Of a DNA stretch of 64,000 nucleotides, positions 18,709 through 27,565 are shown piece by piece; within the stretch, counting starts at the first letter, position 1; each line of letters opens with the position of its first letter. Origin of the DNA: Shewanella mangrovi (GTDB lineage: Bacteria; Pseudomonadota; Gammaproteobacteria; Enterobacterales; Shewanellaceae); NCBI RefSeq assembly GCF_000753795.1, contig NZ_JPEO01000002.1, positions 248,001-312,000 of the forward strand, given 5' to 3'. A program made the position numbers and the translations under genes. The notes beneath the pieces are model-generated. The model was not told the DNA's origin and made no database searches. It saw only the letters and a list, made by a program, of their open reading frames with translations.

Positions 18709-19872
18709 TTACAAGTCGTTAATCGCCGCTTGTAACCGCTTTAAACCTTCCTGCACGTTTGCATTAGTGGTGGCGATATTCATGCGCAGAAAGCCATCTC
18801 CTTCAGCGCCATAAACGGTGCCATCACTGAGCCATAAATGCTGCTCTTCAAACAGCTTATCGGCCAGTTGTTTACTGGTAACGGGCAATGCGCGGCAATC
18901 GAGCCAAACCAAATAAGTTGCCTCAAGTGGCGTGACCTTAATTTGTGGCAGCTGCTGCGCCACAAACTCGCATACCGTGGCGAAGTTATTGGCTAAATAA
19001 CTGCGCAATGCATCCAGCCACGGCGCACCTTGCTCGTAAGCGGCGATCACCGCGGTGATAGCAAACGGACTGATTTCACAGACTTCATTGATATTAAGCT
19101 GCTTATCAATGCGCTTACGGGAGCCACTATCGTGCGCAAGAATGTTGGCTGCGTGAATACCCGCCAAATTAAATGACTTACTTGGCGAAGTGCAGGTAAT
19201 CGACTTTTGCAAAAACTCCTCGCCGAGTGAGGCAAACGGAATATGCGTTTGCCCCGGCATCATTAAATCGCAGTGGATTTCATCCGACAGCACAGTGACG
19301 TTATTGGCAAAGCAGATGTCACCGATTTTACGCAGCTCTTCGGCCGTCCAACTACGCCCGACCGGATTGTGCGGATTACACAGCAACAACAGGGTGTTAT
19401 TGGGATCGGCGGCTTTGGCGGCGATGTCGTCAAAATCAAAACTGAAATCGCCGTTGTCATTTTTTAATGGACTGGAGATCTGCACGCATTTGGAATTACG
19501 GATCGACGAGAAAAAGCAGTTGTACGCTGGCATAGGTACAATCACGCCTTCGCCCGGTTTCACTAAGGCTTGAATGATGGCCGACAGTGCTGGAACCACG
19601 CCAGTGGTAAACAGCAGCGAGGCGGCATCAAATCGAAAGTTATGCCGCGTCGCAAACCAATCAGTGACTGCCTTGAAATAACGCTCCGGCACGCGGGTGT
19701 AACCAAATGCGCCATGGGCTACACGCTCCTGCAGCGCGTCGATGATGGCGGGCGCGGTACGAAAATCCATATCCGCCACCCACATAGGTAACATCTGCTC
19801 GTCATCGGCGCTGTCCCATTTGTAGGAGTTGCTACCGCGACGCTGGAGCGGTTCATCAAAGTTAAATTGCAT
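18709..19872 (-). CDS. MalY/PatB-type PLP-dependent cystathionine beta-lyase/aminotransferase
   Basis: A 387-aa fold-type I PLP enzyme. The PLP lysine is in SPSKSFNLAG, the LCNPHNPVG block binds cofactor phosphate, and VLSDEIHCD carries the pyridine-binding Asp. The N-terminus (FNFDEPLQRRGSNSYKWD) is typical of MalY/PatB C-S lyases, which cleave cystathionine or cysteine conjugates to pyruvate, ammonia and a thiol. E. coli MalY also modulates MalT, but no maltose gene is near. It is the second gene after the DUF3737 gene (56-base gap) and they probably form one transcript. Confidence 0.9.
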   Translation of the reverse strand: MQFNFDEPLQRRGSNSYKWDSADDEQMLPMWVADMDFRTAPAIIDALQERVAHGAFGYTRVPERYFKAVTDWFATRHNFRFDAASLLFTTGVVPALSAIIQALVKPGEGVIVPMPAYNCFFSSIRNSKCVQISSPLKNDNGDFSFDFDDIAAKAADPNNTLLLLCNPHNPVGRSWTAEELRKIGDICFANNVTVLSDEIHCDLMMPGQTHIPFASLGEEFLQKSITCTSPSKSFNLAGIHAANILAHDSGSRKRIDKQLNINEVCEISPFAITAVIAAYEQGAPWLDALRSYLANNFATVCEFVAQQLPQIKVTPLEATYLVWLDCRALPVTSKQLADKLFEEQHLWLSDGTVYGAEGDGFLRMNIATTNANVQEGLKRLQAAINDL

Positions 19873-19928
19873 GGTTCACCTTTCGCATACGTCTTAATTT
19901 GCTTCGTGTGTGAGCTAGCATTCAGCTA

Positions 19929-20768
19929 TCAGCCGACAGTGATTTCACACTCACCCGGATTGATGCAGTGTTCATCAATAACGATTTCACCAATCGCCTT
20001 AGCGTGAATACGGCCACCGGCGGGGTTTTTCACACTGATCACATCACTGATGATATCGGCGTTGACAGTGCTGTATTCGAAGCTCAAATCAGTGCCTTCC
20101 ATAATACAGTTTTCCAACACTAAATCTTTGCAGTAACACAGAGCTTGCGTACCGCGAATGGTACAGTTCACTAAGCGCAGATTTTTGGAGTGCCAGCCCA
20201 TAAACTCGCCGTCGATGACAGAATCATACACTGTGACGTTTTCAGAACCCCAAAACGCATCTTTAGAATCCAGATGCGAATTGCGGATCACCACATTTTT
20301 GGCATCCTGAAAGCTGTAGTTACCTTGCAGATTCAAGTTTTCCACGGTGGCGTTACGGGCATTCATGAAGAAGTAATCGCCCTTTTTCGCCTCGACATTA
20401 CGCAGTTCAATATCGCGGCAGTTCCAACCAGTTTCCTGTGCGTCAGCGAACTTGACGTTTTCAACAAAGATGTTGTCGCACTCGCGGAACATTTTCGGGG
20501 CATCAACCTGTGTATTCAGTACCTTAACGTTTTTTGAATACCAGATTGCGGTACGTCCATAAGGGGTAAATAAGCAGTCATCCACGACTACATTTTCATT
20601 ATGCCAGAAGACATACTTGCTCAAAAACTCACATTGAAACGCTTCTACATTTTGTGAGTGTTTTACCGCAGATTCACCCGGGTAAAACTTCACATGTTCA
20701 AAGCGTGTGTCGTGTGCAGCAAAACAAGGACGTTCGCCATCAAAAAAAGTATCTTTAATTACGTTCAT
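19929..20768 (-). CDS. DUF3737 family right-handed beta-helix protein
   Basis: A 279-aa soluble protein made of repeated short units of the form NV-x-V-x-(N/D)-x-x-(L/F), visible about every 18-21 residues (for example NVKVLNTQVD, NIFVENVKFA, NVVIRNSHLD, NVTVYDSVID, NLRLVNCTIR, DLVLENCIME). This repeat predicts a parallel beta-helix such as in pectate lyases or pentapeptide-like folds. There is no signal peptide, so it acts in the cytosol. The family function is unknown. In many bacteria it is encoded beside a MalY-type aminotransferase, as here, suggesting a shared substrate or a regulatory role; that association is from memory. Confidence 0.88.
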   Translation of the reverse strand: MNVIKDTFFDGERPCFAAHDTRFEHVKFYPGESAVKHSQNVEAFQCEFLSKYVFWHNENVVVDDCLFTPYGRTAIWYSKNVKVLNTQVDAPKMFRECDNIFVENVKFADAQETGWNCRDIELRNVEAKKGDYFFMNARNATVENLNLQGNYSFQDAKNVVIRNSHLDSKDAFWGSENVTVYDSVIDGEFMGWHSKNLRLVNCTIRGTQALCYCKDLVLENCIMEGTDLSFEYSTVNADIISDVISVKNPAGGRIHAKAIGEIVIDEHCINPGECEITVG

Positions 20769-20886
20769 AATTCAACAACAGGTTGCGACTGAGACCAGCT
20801 GGCGCCGAATGATTCAACGGGCTTACTCAGTGATAGATTAAGCGCTTGCGGCGCTGTGGCCGCAAGCAGGTCATTCAATTTCGGGG

Positions 20887-21660
20887 TTACAGGAAAGCAC
20901 CGTTATCCACTTGGATAACTTGGCCAGTCACGGCTTTACCCATTTCACTGGCTAAAAACAGCGCGGCATTGGCTTGGTCGACAGGATCGGTCATTGGCAC
21001 TGTGGTGTTGACATATTTATCTGAGAACTCAAGCATTACCGCGCCACCTTCCTGCTCACCAGCAGCCCAGGCTGCAGCGGCTTCGGTGTCGGTGACTCCA
21101 GGTGCAATCGCATTACAGCGAATGTTAGTGCCAGATAAACGAATCGCGATGTTCTTGGTCATAGTGTTCACGGCACCTTTGGTTGAGGTGTAAGCCACAC
21201 CACAGATAGGTAAAGTCCCGTTCACTGATGACACGTTAATAATGCGACCTTCGTTGCGCGGCAGAAAGTGATTCACCGCTTCACGGCAATAACGGAATAC
21301 TCCGGCAAGGTTCAGTTCAACAATTTTGGCAAAATGTTCATCGCTGGCTTCTTCAATCGCCACCATGTCGCCAGAACCGGCGTTATTGACCATGATGTCA
21401 ACTTGACCGAAGGTTTCGATAGCTTGAGCAAACACTTTTTTCGGCGCTTGCGGATCACTTGAATCTGCCACAATGGCTAACGCTTTGCCGCCATCAGCAA
21501 CGGCGTTTACTTTGGCAGTTGCGTCATTTAGGGTTGCTTCGTTACGGGCGGTTAGCACCACATTCGCGCCTTCCTCGGCAAATAATTTTGCTATTGCAAA
21601 GCCGATGCCTTTACTTGCACCAGTGACAATTGCGGTTTTTCCTTCTAGCAGCTTTTTCAT
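20887..21660 (-). CDS. Short-chain dehydrogenase/reductase
   Basis: A 257-aa SDR with intact motifs: cofactor loop TGASKGIG, NNAG, and the Ser-Tyr-Lys catalytic set in NVSSVNG...AYTSTKG. The start is the ATG at 21660, which follows TGGAGG by five bases; a longer in-frame start four codons upstream lacks a ribosome site. The substrate is not clear; the sequence resembles 3-oxoacyl reductase and glucose dehydrogenase-like SDRs. It is divergent from a LysR-type regulator over a 478-base gap, the classical arrangement of a LysR activator and its target. Confidence 0.88.
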   Translation of the reverse strand: MKKLLEGKTAIVTGASKGIGFAIAKLFAEEGANVVLTARNEATLNDATAKVNAVADGGKALAIVADSSDPQAPKKVFAQAIETFGQVDIMVNNAGSGDMVAIEEASDEHFAKIVELNLAGVFRYCREAVNHFLPRNEGRIINVSSVNGTLPICGVAYTSTKGAVNTMTKNIAIRLSGTNIRCNAIAPGVTDTEAAAAWAAGEQEGGAVMLEFSDKYVNTTVPMTDPVDQANAALFLASEMGKAVTGQVIQVDNGAFL

Positions 21661-22138
21661 AACAGCCTCCAAAAATTTTGAATAATCGGCCTTATCCGTT
21701 AGTTCTCACGAATAACGTCATTGCTGAATGCGTTGAAGCGGATTCAATACGGGCGCCGAAGGTGACTGCGCCGACTTCCCCAAAAATTACTCAAGACAGC
21801 GAAAACAGTACCAATGGGTGTTAATGTCAGAATCGAATGCGTTGTAGCCCATTTCAGTGTTTAGCCAAGCGTGAACGCCGTATATGAATGCAGGCAATGG
21901 AGCATCACTGCGACTCGGTAAGCGACGTCACTTGACGGATGACACTTTGTCGCAAAACTAGCAATGAATAAATCGCAATTTTCTTCTTACAGTTATGAAA
22001 TTTTCTAAACAATACTCTTAATAGACTGATTTTATGAGTTTTATAAAAAACGTCGCCAGTATGAAAAATCAACACAACCGTGCGATTCAATAGCAAACTT
22101 GCTAAAATGGAGCGAATTATTGAGAGGGCTTCATAATT
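21661..22138. other. Divergent intergenic region SDR/LysR
   Basis: 478 bases with no convincing coding frame. The half near the LysR gene is A+T-rich and probably holds the promoters and the LysR binding site. I could not settle on a T-N11-A box with confidence. No RNA gene seen. Confidence 0.45.
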
Positions 22139-23029
22139 ATGGCCAGAGAAAACTACAACGAGTTGATTGCATTTATTGCGGTTGCCAGGGAATGCAGCTT
22201 TACCAAAGCGGCGGCGCATCTGGGAATTACCCAATCAGCGTTAAGCCACACTGTAAAGGCGTTAGAGAAGCGCTTAGGTATTCGGCTGCTGACGCGGACT
22301 ACGCGAAATGTGTCGCTCACCGAAGCCGGCGAGCGTCTGTTAACACGCATTTCGCCTAAGTTTGAGGAGATTGATACCGAGATCTCCTTGCTAAGTGAAC
22401 TACGTGATAAACCTGCCGGCACCATCAGAATCTCGGCCAGTGATCATGCGATTGACACCTGCTTATGGCCAAAGCTAGAACCAATATTAAGGCAATATCC
22501 CGATATTAAACTTGAGCTTTGCGTCGATTACGGTTTTACCGATATTGTTGAACGTCGCTTTGACGCCGGGGTACGTTTTGGTGAAGCAATCTCTAACGAC
22601 ATGATTGCCATCCGCATTGGCCGCGATTTGAGCATGGCGGCGGTGGCAACGCCGGAATATTTCGCCAATCATCCTAAGCCTGTGGTACCTCACGATTTAT
22701 TAGAACACAGCTGCATCAACCTACGCTTACCCACCTATGGCGGACTTTATGCGTGGGAGTTTGAGAATGGTGAGCGACAAATCAATGTTAACGTTGAAGG
22801 ACAATTGATCTTCAACAGTGTGCAGCAAATTTTGCAGGCCAGCCTTGCGGGATACGGTGTCGCCTTTTTGCCTGAAGATATTTTTACGCCCTACCTTGAG
22901 AGCGGGCGTTTAGTGCGCGTGTTACAAGATTGGTGTCCGCCGTTTTCTGGTTATCACTTGTATTTTCCTAACCGCATGCGTTCATCGTCAGCCTTTGATG
23001 TGATTGTTAACGCCTTAAAAGCGAGCTAA
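22139..23029 (+). CDS. LysR-family transcriptional regulator
   Basis: A 296-aa protein. The first 60 residues form the LysR winged helix-turn-helix (YNELIAFIAVARECSFTKAA, then ITQSALSHTVKALEKRLG). The remaining part is the substrate-binding-like effector domain, opening with TIRISASDHAIDTCLWPKL. The sequence resembles the AaeR/DhcR-like subgroup often encoded divergently from oxidoreductases. It probably activates the divergent SDR gene. GAGAGGG precedes the ATG. The ligand is unknown. Confidence 0.93.
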   Translation: MARENYNELIAFIAVARECSFTKAAAHLGITQSALSHTVKALEKRLGIRLLTRTTRNVSLTEAGERLLTRISPKFEEIDTEISLLSELRDKPAGTIRISASDHAIDTCLWPKLEPILRQYPDIKLELCVDYGFTDIVERRFDAGVRFGEAISNDMIAIRIGRDLSMAAVATPEYFANHPKPVVPHDLLEHSCINLRLPTYGGLYAWEFENGERQINVNVEGQLIFNSVQQILQASLAGYGVAFLPEDIFTPYLESGRLVRVLQDWCPPFSGYHLYFPNRMRSSSAFDVIVNALKAS

Positions 23030-23049
23030 AAAACATCGCACAAACAACA

Positions 23050-23076
23050 AGAGGCACTGTTTTGCAGTGCCTCTTT
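23050..23076 (+). terminator. Rho-independent terminator of the LysR gene
   Basis: AGAGGCACTG-ttttg-CAGTGCCTCT, a 10-bp perfect stem with a short T-run, 20 bases past the LysR stop. Confidence 0.88.
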
Positions 23077-23099
23077 GCGTATTAACGTATTCAAACCAT

Positions 23100-24131
23100 T
23101 TACTCGGCTGGCTTGGCGCTCGATTCACGCTTAATCAGATAAGGGGTGATGACGGTTTCTAAATGCTGGCTGAAAAACTCTGCCTGACAGCGGTTGAGCA
23201 GCTTTTTTGTCGCCAAGATGGCCAACTCTTCTACCGGACGTTTCATGGTCGTCAACGATGGGATTACTCTGGAGGCAAATAAGTTATCATCGAAGCCGAC
23301 GACAGAGAGCTGTTCAGGGACTTTAATGCCCTTCGTATGAGCCACCCGCACGATCCCCGCCGCCATTTCATCGTTGTTGGCAAAAATCGCGGTGGGCCGC
23401 GCACTCAAGGACAACAACTTTTCTGCGCATACCAAGCCGCTTTCGTAGGTGTTTTTCCCTTCTACAATATATTGCTCGGCAATCGGCTTGCCGGCCTCTT
23501 TTGCTGCCGTGACAAAGCCGCCCATCCGTTCTTGCGATGAATAGTAACTCAGCGGTCCGGTGATCATGCCCATCCGCTCATGGCCTAATTCCAATAGATG
23601 CTGCACGATTTCAGCCATAGCTTCTCTTTCATTAGAAATCACGATGTTTTCGTGATCGTCCAAATCAGCAGACGCGATACGCACATAAGGATGACCAGCA
23701 TCGCCAAGCGCTTTGGCTAGCAGTTTACTTTCTGATACTGGCGGGAGGATCAATACCCCATCGACATTAGAGCGGGAGATAAACTTGAGGCAGTTGTCGA
23801 CAAAATCTTGCTCGTGCCATTTGCAGGGATGCACCACGAGTTCATAACCCAGCTCGGTGCAAATCGACAACACACCGCGTTGGACTTGATCAATATAGAG
23901 TGCATCGGGGTTATCGTAAATGAGGCCAAGCAGATAGGAACGTCTAGAGGCGAGACCACGTGCTTGTTTATCTGGCTGAAAATTAAGGCTTTCAATGACT
24001 TGCTCAATGCGCTTACGCGTTTCTTCCCCCACCAGCGGCGAGCGGTTAATGACGCGGGAAACAGTACGTTTAGAAACGCCTGTCAGGCGGGCAACATCAT
24101 TTATGGTGACTTTTTTATTTTCAGTGGCCAT
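23100..24131 (-). CDS. LacI-family repressor, probable hexuronate regulator
   Basis: A 343-aa LacI/GalR repressor. The first 60 residues are the DNA-binding headpiece (VTINDVARLTGVSKRTVSRV, then the hinge helix NFQPDKQARGLA). Residues about 62-335 are the periplasmic-binding-protein-like sugar domain. The gene sits after the MFS transporter gene on the same strand, next to the uxaB cluster. The adjacent palindrome TTGCTACCGGTGGCAA has the central CG and symmetric arms expected for LacI-family operators, so this protein is the likely ligand of those sites. A hexuronate or KDG/KDPG-type metabolite is the probable inducer (inference). E. coli uses a GntR-type ExuR for this job instead. Confidence 0.9.
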   Translation of the reverse strand: MATENKKVTINDVARLTGVSKRTVSRVINRSPLVGEETRKRIEQVIESLNFQPDKQARGLASRRSYLLGLIYDNPDALYIDQVQRGVLSICTELGYELVVHPCKWHEQDFVDNCLKFISRSNVDGVLILPPVSESKLLAKALGDAGHPYVRIASADLDDHENIVISNEREAMAEIVQHLLELGHERMGMITGPLSYYSSQERMGGFVTAAKEAGKPIAEQYIVEGKNTYESGLVCAEKLLSLSARPTAIFANNDEMAAGIVRVAHTKGIKVPEQLSVVGFDDNLFASRVIPSLTTMKRPVEELAILATKKLLNRCQAEFFSQHLETVITPYLIKRESSAKPAE

Positions 24132-24264
24132 TCATTTGCTCGATACGAGTTCATGCCGACCAATATACCACAATCGGTCATTGCGTCTTCACAGACAATT
24201 AAAGTGGAACGACGGATTTCGCCATTCCACTCACATAACGCGATAATTGTGCTACTGCTGCTAA

Positions 24265-25587
24265 CTACTCAATCGGATTGAGGTTTTCATCCAGTGGCGT
24301 CATTTTTGGCATCAGCAGATGAACCACGCCAAGCAGGATTAAGTAGCAAGAACCGGCAATCAAAAACGCATAGAAGTAACCGGAATTACCGGCTTCGTCT
24401 AACACTGTGCCAAGGGTTTTATCAGCCACAATGCCGATAAGCGCGCCCATCATGCCACCGAGGCCAACAACCGATGCGGTCGCTTTCTTTGGCATAACAT
24501 CAGACACCAGCGTATACAGGTTGGCAGACCAAGCTTGGTGTCCTGCGGCGCCCATCGCAATTAAGCACACAGCCACCCATTTGCTGTCAGTCATCGCCAC
24601 AAAACAGGTTGGCAGGATAAACAGCGCGCAGAACAGCAATGTCATCTTACGTGCCTTATTGGTGCTCCAACCACGGTTCATAAAGAAGCCAGACAGGAAG
24701 CCGCCAAAAATACTGCCGACATCGGCAAAGGCGTAGATGATAAAGAAAGGAATGGCGATGTTCTTGATGTCGACACCAAAAGTATCGGCAAGGAATTTCG
24801 CCCCCCAGAACAGATAAAACCACCATACCGCGTCGGTTAAGCGTGGAATCGCACAAGCCCAGGCTTCACGGGTACGCACCACTTTACGCCACGGGAGCTT
24901 TTCATCTGATTCGGCGACGCAGCCATCAGAATCACTCTGAATGTAAGCCAGTTCTTCAGCTGAGACTTTTGGATGTTCCTCTGGCTTACGATAAATGCGC
25001 AACCAGATAACCACCCAGATGCTGCTGAGCGCACCGGTGATCAGAAACGGGATCTGCCAGTTTTTACCGTCCACAGACACAATAGCGCCCACCACAAATG
25101 GCGCTGCAATTGCGCCGAAGCTGGAGGCTGCGTTAAAGATACCCGTTGAGAAGGCGCGGTCTTTTTTCGGGAACCACTCACCTACGGTTTTAATTGCCGC
25201 AGGAAAGTTACCGGATTCACCGAATCCCAAGCCAAAACGTGCGAGCGCAAAGCCAATCACGCTGAATGCAGGGGTGACCGCGGCATGCAACATGCCAAAC
25301 ACACTCCAGATCCCAATCGACAAGGTATAACCTTTACGGCTGCCTAACTTGTCGATGATGCTGCCCATAGTGACCATCCCCAACGCATAGGCCACCTTAA
25401 AGGCGATCATAATATTGGCGTAGTCGTTATTGTCCCAGTGGAACATTTTTTCTAACGTTGGTGCCATCACCCCAATAATACTTCGATCGAAGTAATTGAT
25501 TGTGGTGGCAAACATAAGCATTGCTAATATACGGAATCGATAATTACCAATCGCATTTTTACTTGTTATATGAATTGCTGTTGTCAT
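24265..25587 (-). CDS. MFS transporter of the anion:cation symporter family (ExuT-like hexuronate importer)
   Basis: About 440 aa with twelve hydrophobic segments. Family features are INYFDRSIIGVMAPTL in segment 1, GFGESGNFPAAIKTVGEWFP after segment 4 and FNAASSFGAIAAPFVVG in segment 5, all typical of hexuronate/glucarate/phthalate symporters. Given the neighbouring uxaBAC, kdgK and eda genes the substrate is most likely galacturonate or glucuronate. The ATG at 25587 follows GGTGAGA; a start 17 codons further up exists but adds a hydrophilic tail without a ribosome site. The LacI-type regulator gene follows 133 bases downstream. Confidence 0.88.
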   Translation of the reverse strand: MTTAIHITSKNAIGNYRFRILAMLMFATTINYFDRSIIGVMAPTLEKMFHWDNNDYANIMIAFKVAYALGMVTMGSIIDKLGSRKGYTLSIGIWSVFGMLHAAVTPAFSVIGFALARFGLGFGESGNFPAAIKTVGEWFPKKDRAFSTGIFNAASSFGAIAAPFVVGAIVSVDGKNWQIPFLITGALSSIWVVIWLRIYRKPEEHPKVSAEELAYIQSDSDGCVAESDEKLPWRKVVRTREAWACAIPRLTDAVWWFYLFWGAKFLADTFGVDIKNIAIPFFIIYAFADVGSIFGGFLSGFFMNRGWSTNKARKMTLLFCALFILPTCFVAMTDSKWVAVCLIAMGAAGHQAWSANLYTLVSDVMPKKATASVVGLGGMMGALIGIVADKTLGTVLDEAGNSGYFYAFLIAGSCYLILLGVVHLLMPKMTPLDENLNPIE

Positions 25588-25976
25588 TCTTCTCACCATT
25601 TTATGTTGCGTATCGACATCCTCAGAGATAGCACCCACATAACAATGTGATGCGGTCGATAAAGACTTAGCTTTTCATGCATGAAATAAATAAGCGCCAG
25701 CAAATGATTAGAAATTTTGGTATTTGCTAATCAGCACTACAACCTATTTGTGCAAATGTTGACTGAGCCCCCACAGCCCAGTTTTCGCGATCATATTATC
25801 CTTTAGTTTTATTCGTTAACTGCCATCTTTTTGGATTCTGCCATTAACTACCTAATTTACTTAGTAAAAAATGCTAAAAACAGCTCAAATAAAAGCAATT
25901 ACTCTATAATTAACAGCGGCTTACTAAAAAACAGCTGTCCTAACTAACGAATCTTTTGATTGCGTGTTGTTATCTT

Positions 25977-25992
25977 TTGCTACCGGTGGCAA
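25977..25992. promoter_or_regulatory. LacI-type operator, site 1
   Basis: TTGCTACCGGTGGCAA, an even palindrome around a central CG with one mismatched pair. Its centre is 61 bp from that of site 2, suitable for looping by a tetrameric or dimeric repressor pair. The sequence recurs, reverse-complemented and identical over 16 bases, upstream of uxaC. Confidence 0.85.
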
Positions 25993-26038
25993 TATGTCAA
26001 TCAAACTAAAGTACAGGTAGCAAAATTTGCACTCAAAA

Positions 26039-26052
26039 TGCTACCGGTGGCA
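26039..26052. promoter_or_regulatory. LacI-type operator, site 2
   Basis: TGCTACCGGTGGCA, identical to the core 14 bases of site 1, ending 26 bases before the uxaB start codon. A repressor bound here would block transcription start or elongation of the uxaB operon. Confidence 0.85.
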
Positions 26053-26078
26053 CAAATTTGACTATTGTGGGGCAGTCC

Positions 26079-27533
26079 ATGAAGCAATTAAATCGCGCGA
26101 ATTTTCAATATCCGAAATATCCCAGCAAAATAATGCAATTCGGTGAAGGAAACTTTTTGCGTGCCTTTTTTGATTGGCAAATCGATTTATTAAATCAGCA
26201 ATGTGATCTTGGCGCAGGCGTATCGATTATCCGGCCAATTGATTATGACACGCTGCCATTACTGAATGCTCAAGACGGTTTATATACCACTATTGTGCGC
26301 GGCATCGATGAAGCCGGAAAAGCGGTTCAGCAAACCCGTGTCATTTCATGTATTAACGAAGAAATTCCGGTCTATCAACAATTTGACCGTTATTTGGCGC
26401 TCGCCGAAGACGCGAATATCGAATTAGTTGTGTCAAATACCACCGAAGCGGGTATTGAGTTCATTCGCGAAGATAAACTCCGCGACAAACCAGCCAAGGC
26501 ATTTCCTGCCAAGCTCACTCAATGGCTCTATCACCGTTACCAACATTTTGCCGGTGCTGCTGACGCAGGGGTGATTCTGCTGCCCTGCGAACTGATCGAT
26601 TACAACGGCGAAAAGCTGAAAGAAATTGTGCTGCAATACTGCGACCTGTGGCAGTTAGAAGCGGGGTTTGTTGAGTGGTTGCAAACTGCCAACGAGTTCT
26701 GCTCGACCCTGGTTGATCGTATTGTCACTGGATTTCCACGTGATGAGCACGCCGCACTGCAAACTGAGTTTGGTTACGCCGACAACTTTATGGTGACCAG
26801 CGAGTACTTCCATCTGTTTGTTATTCAAGGCTCTGAGCGTATTAAGCAGTTTCTGAAGCTGGAGCAAAGCGATCTCAACATTTTAGTCGTTGATGACATA
26901 GCCCCTTACAAACAACGTAAAGTGGCCATTTTGAACGGTGCGCATACCGCCATGGTGCCGCTCGCCTATCTGGCAGGCTTAGACGCGGTGAAGGAAACTG
27001 TAGAAGATCCGCTATTTAGCCGATATGTGCAGCAATTTATCTTCAACGAAGTGATCCCAACATTGAACTTCCCTGCTGACGAAATCAGCGAGTTTGCCAA
27101 TGCGGTGATTACCCGTTTTCAAAACCCTTATATCCATCATCTGTTAATCTCGATTTCGCTCAACAGCATGACCAAATTCACCACCCGTATTCTGCCGCAA
27201 CTGCTGCAATACCACAGCCAAACCGGTAAATTGCCGGCGCTGATGATTGCCGCGTTGGCGGGACAAATCCTTTTCTATCGGGGTATTCGTGGTGATGAAC
27301 AGATCCCGCTGAAAGATGACGAGTTCTGGCTGAGTAAATTCAGTTCACTATGGCAGCAATATCAGCAAAATGAGCTGCCACTTTACGGTGTGGTAGAAAG
27401 TGTATTGGCTGAGTCTGAGCATTGGGGACAAGACCTTAATCAATTGTCAGGCATGACGGCTGCGGTAACTGACAGCCTCGACAAATTGCTGCATGAAGGT
27501 GTCCGTAATACGTTGAGCGAATTACTCGTTTAA
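26079..27533 (+). CDS. uxaB: Tagaturonate reductase (altronate oxidoreductase)
   Basis: A 484-aa enzyme of the long-chain mannitol dehydrogenase family, reducing D-tagaturonate to D-altronate with NADH in galacturonate breakdown. It aligns through its length with E. coli UxaB (483 aa): MKQLNR start, IMQFGEGNFLRAFFDWQIDL (cofactor loop), VSNTTEAGI, ILLPCELIDYNG and the catalytic KRKVAILNGAHT-type block (here YKQRKVAILNGAHTAMVPLA). The ATG at 26079 follows TGGGGCA; an upstream TTG in frame would place the start inside operator 2 and is rejected. First gene of the uxaB-uxaA-kdgK-(eda) unit. Confidence 0.95.
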   Translation: MKQLNRANFQYPKYPSKIMQFGEGNFLRAFFDWQIDLLNQQCDLGAGVSIIRPIDYDTLPLLNAQDGLYTTIVRGIDEAGKAVQQTRVISCINEEIPVYQQFDRYLALAEDANIELVVSNTTEAGIEFIREDKLRDKPAKAFPAKLTQWLYHRYQHFAGAADAGVILLPCELIDYNGEKLKEIVLQYCDLWQLEAGFVEWLQTANEFCSTLVDRIVTGFPRDEHAALQTEFGYADNFMVTSEYFHLFVIQGSERIKQFLKLEQSDLNILVVDDIAPYKQRKVAILNGAHTAMVPLAYLAGLDAVKETVEDPLFSRYVQQFIFNEVIPTLNFPADEISEFANAVITRFQNPYIHHLLISISLNSMTKFTTRILPQLLQYHSQTGKLPALMIAALAGQILFYRGIRGDEQIPLKDDEFWLSKFSSLWQQYQQNELPLYGVVESVLAESEHWGQDLNQLSGMTAAVTDSLDKLLHEGVRNTLSELLV

Positions 27534-27565
27534 GTGCCAACCGAGTCGAATTACTGGAGCCAAAC

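Larger units (their letters stand above)
25588..26078. other. Control region between ExuT-like gene and uxaB
   Basis: 491 A+T-rich bases holding two copies of the TGCTACCGGTGGCA palindrome and a degenerate half-copy (GGTAGCAA at 26016-26023). No coding frame or RNA gene seen. Promoters for both divergent units must lie here; the operators sit next to uxaB. Confidence 0.65.

Noticed and set aside
24203..24231. Terminator between the ExuT-like and LacI genes
   Set aside because: AGTGGAA and TTCCACT pair, but the loop is about 15 bases and there is no proper T-run; left as uncertain.
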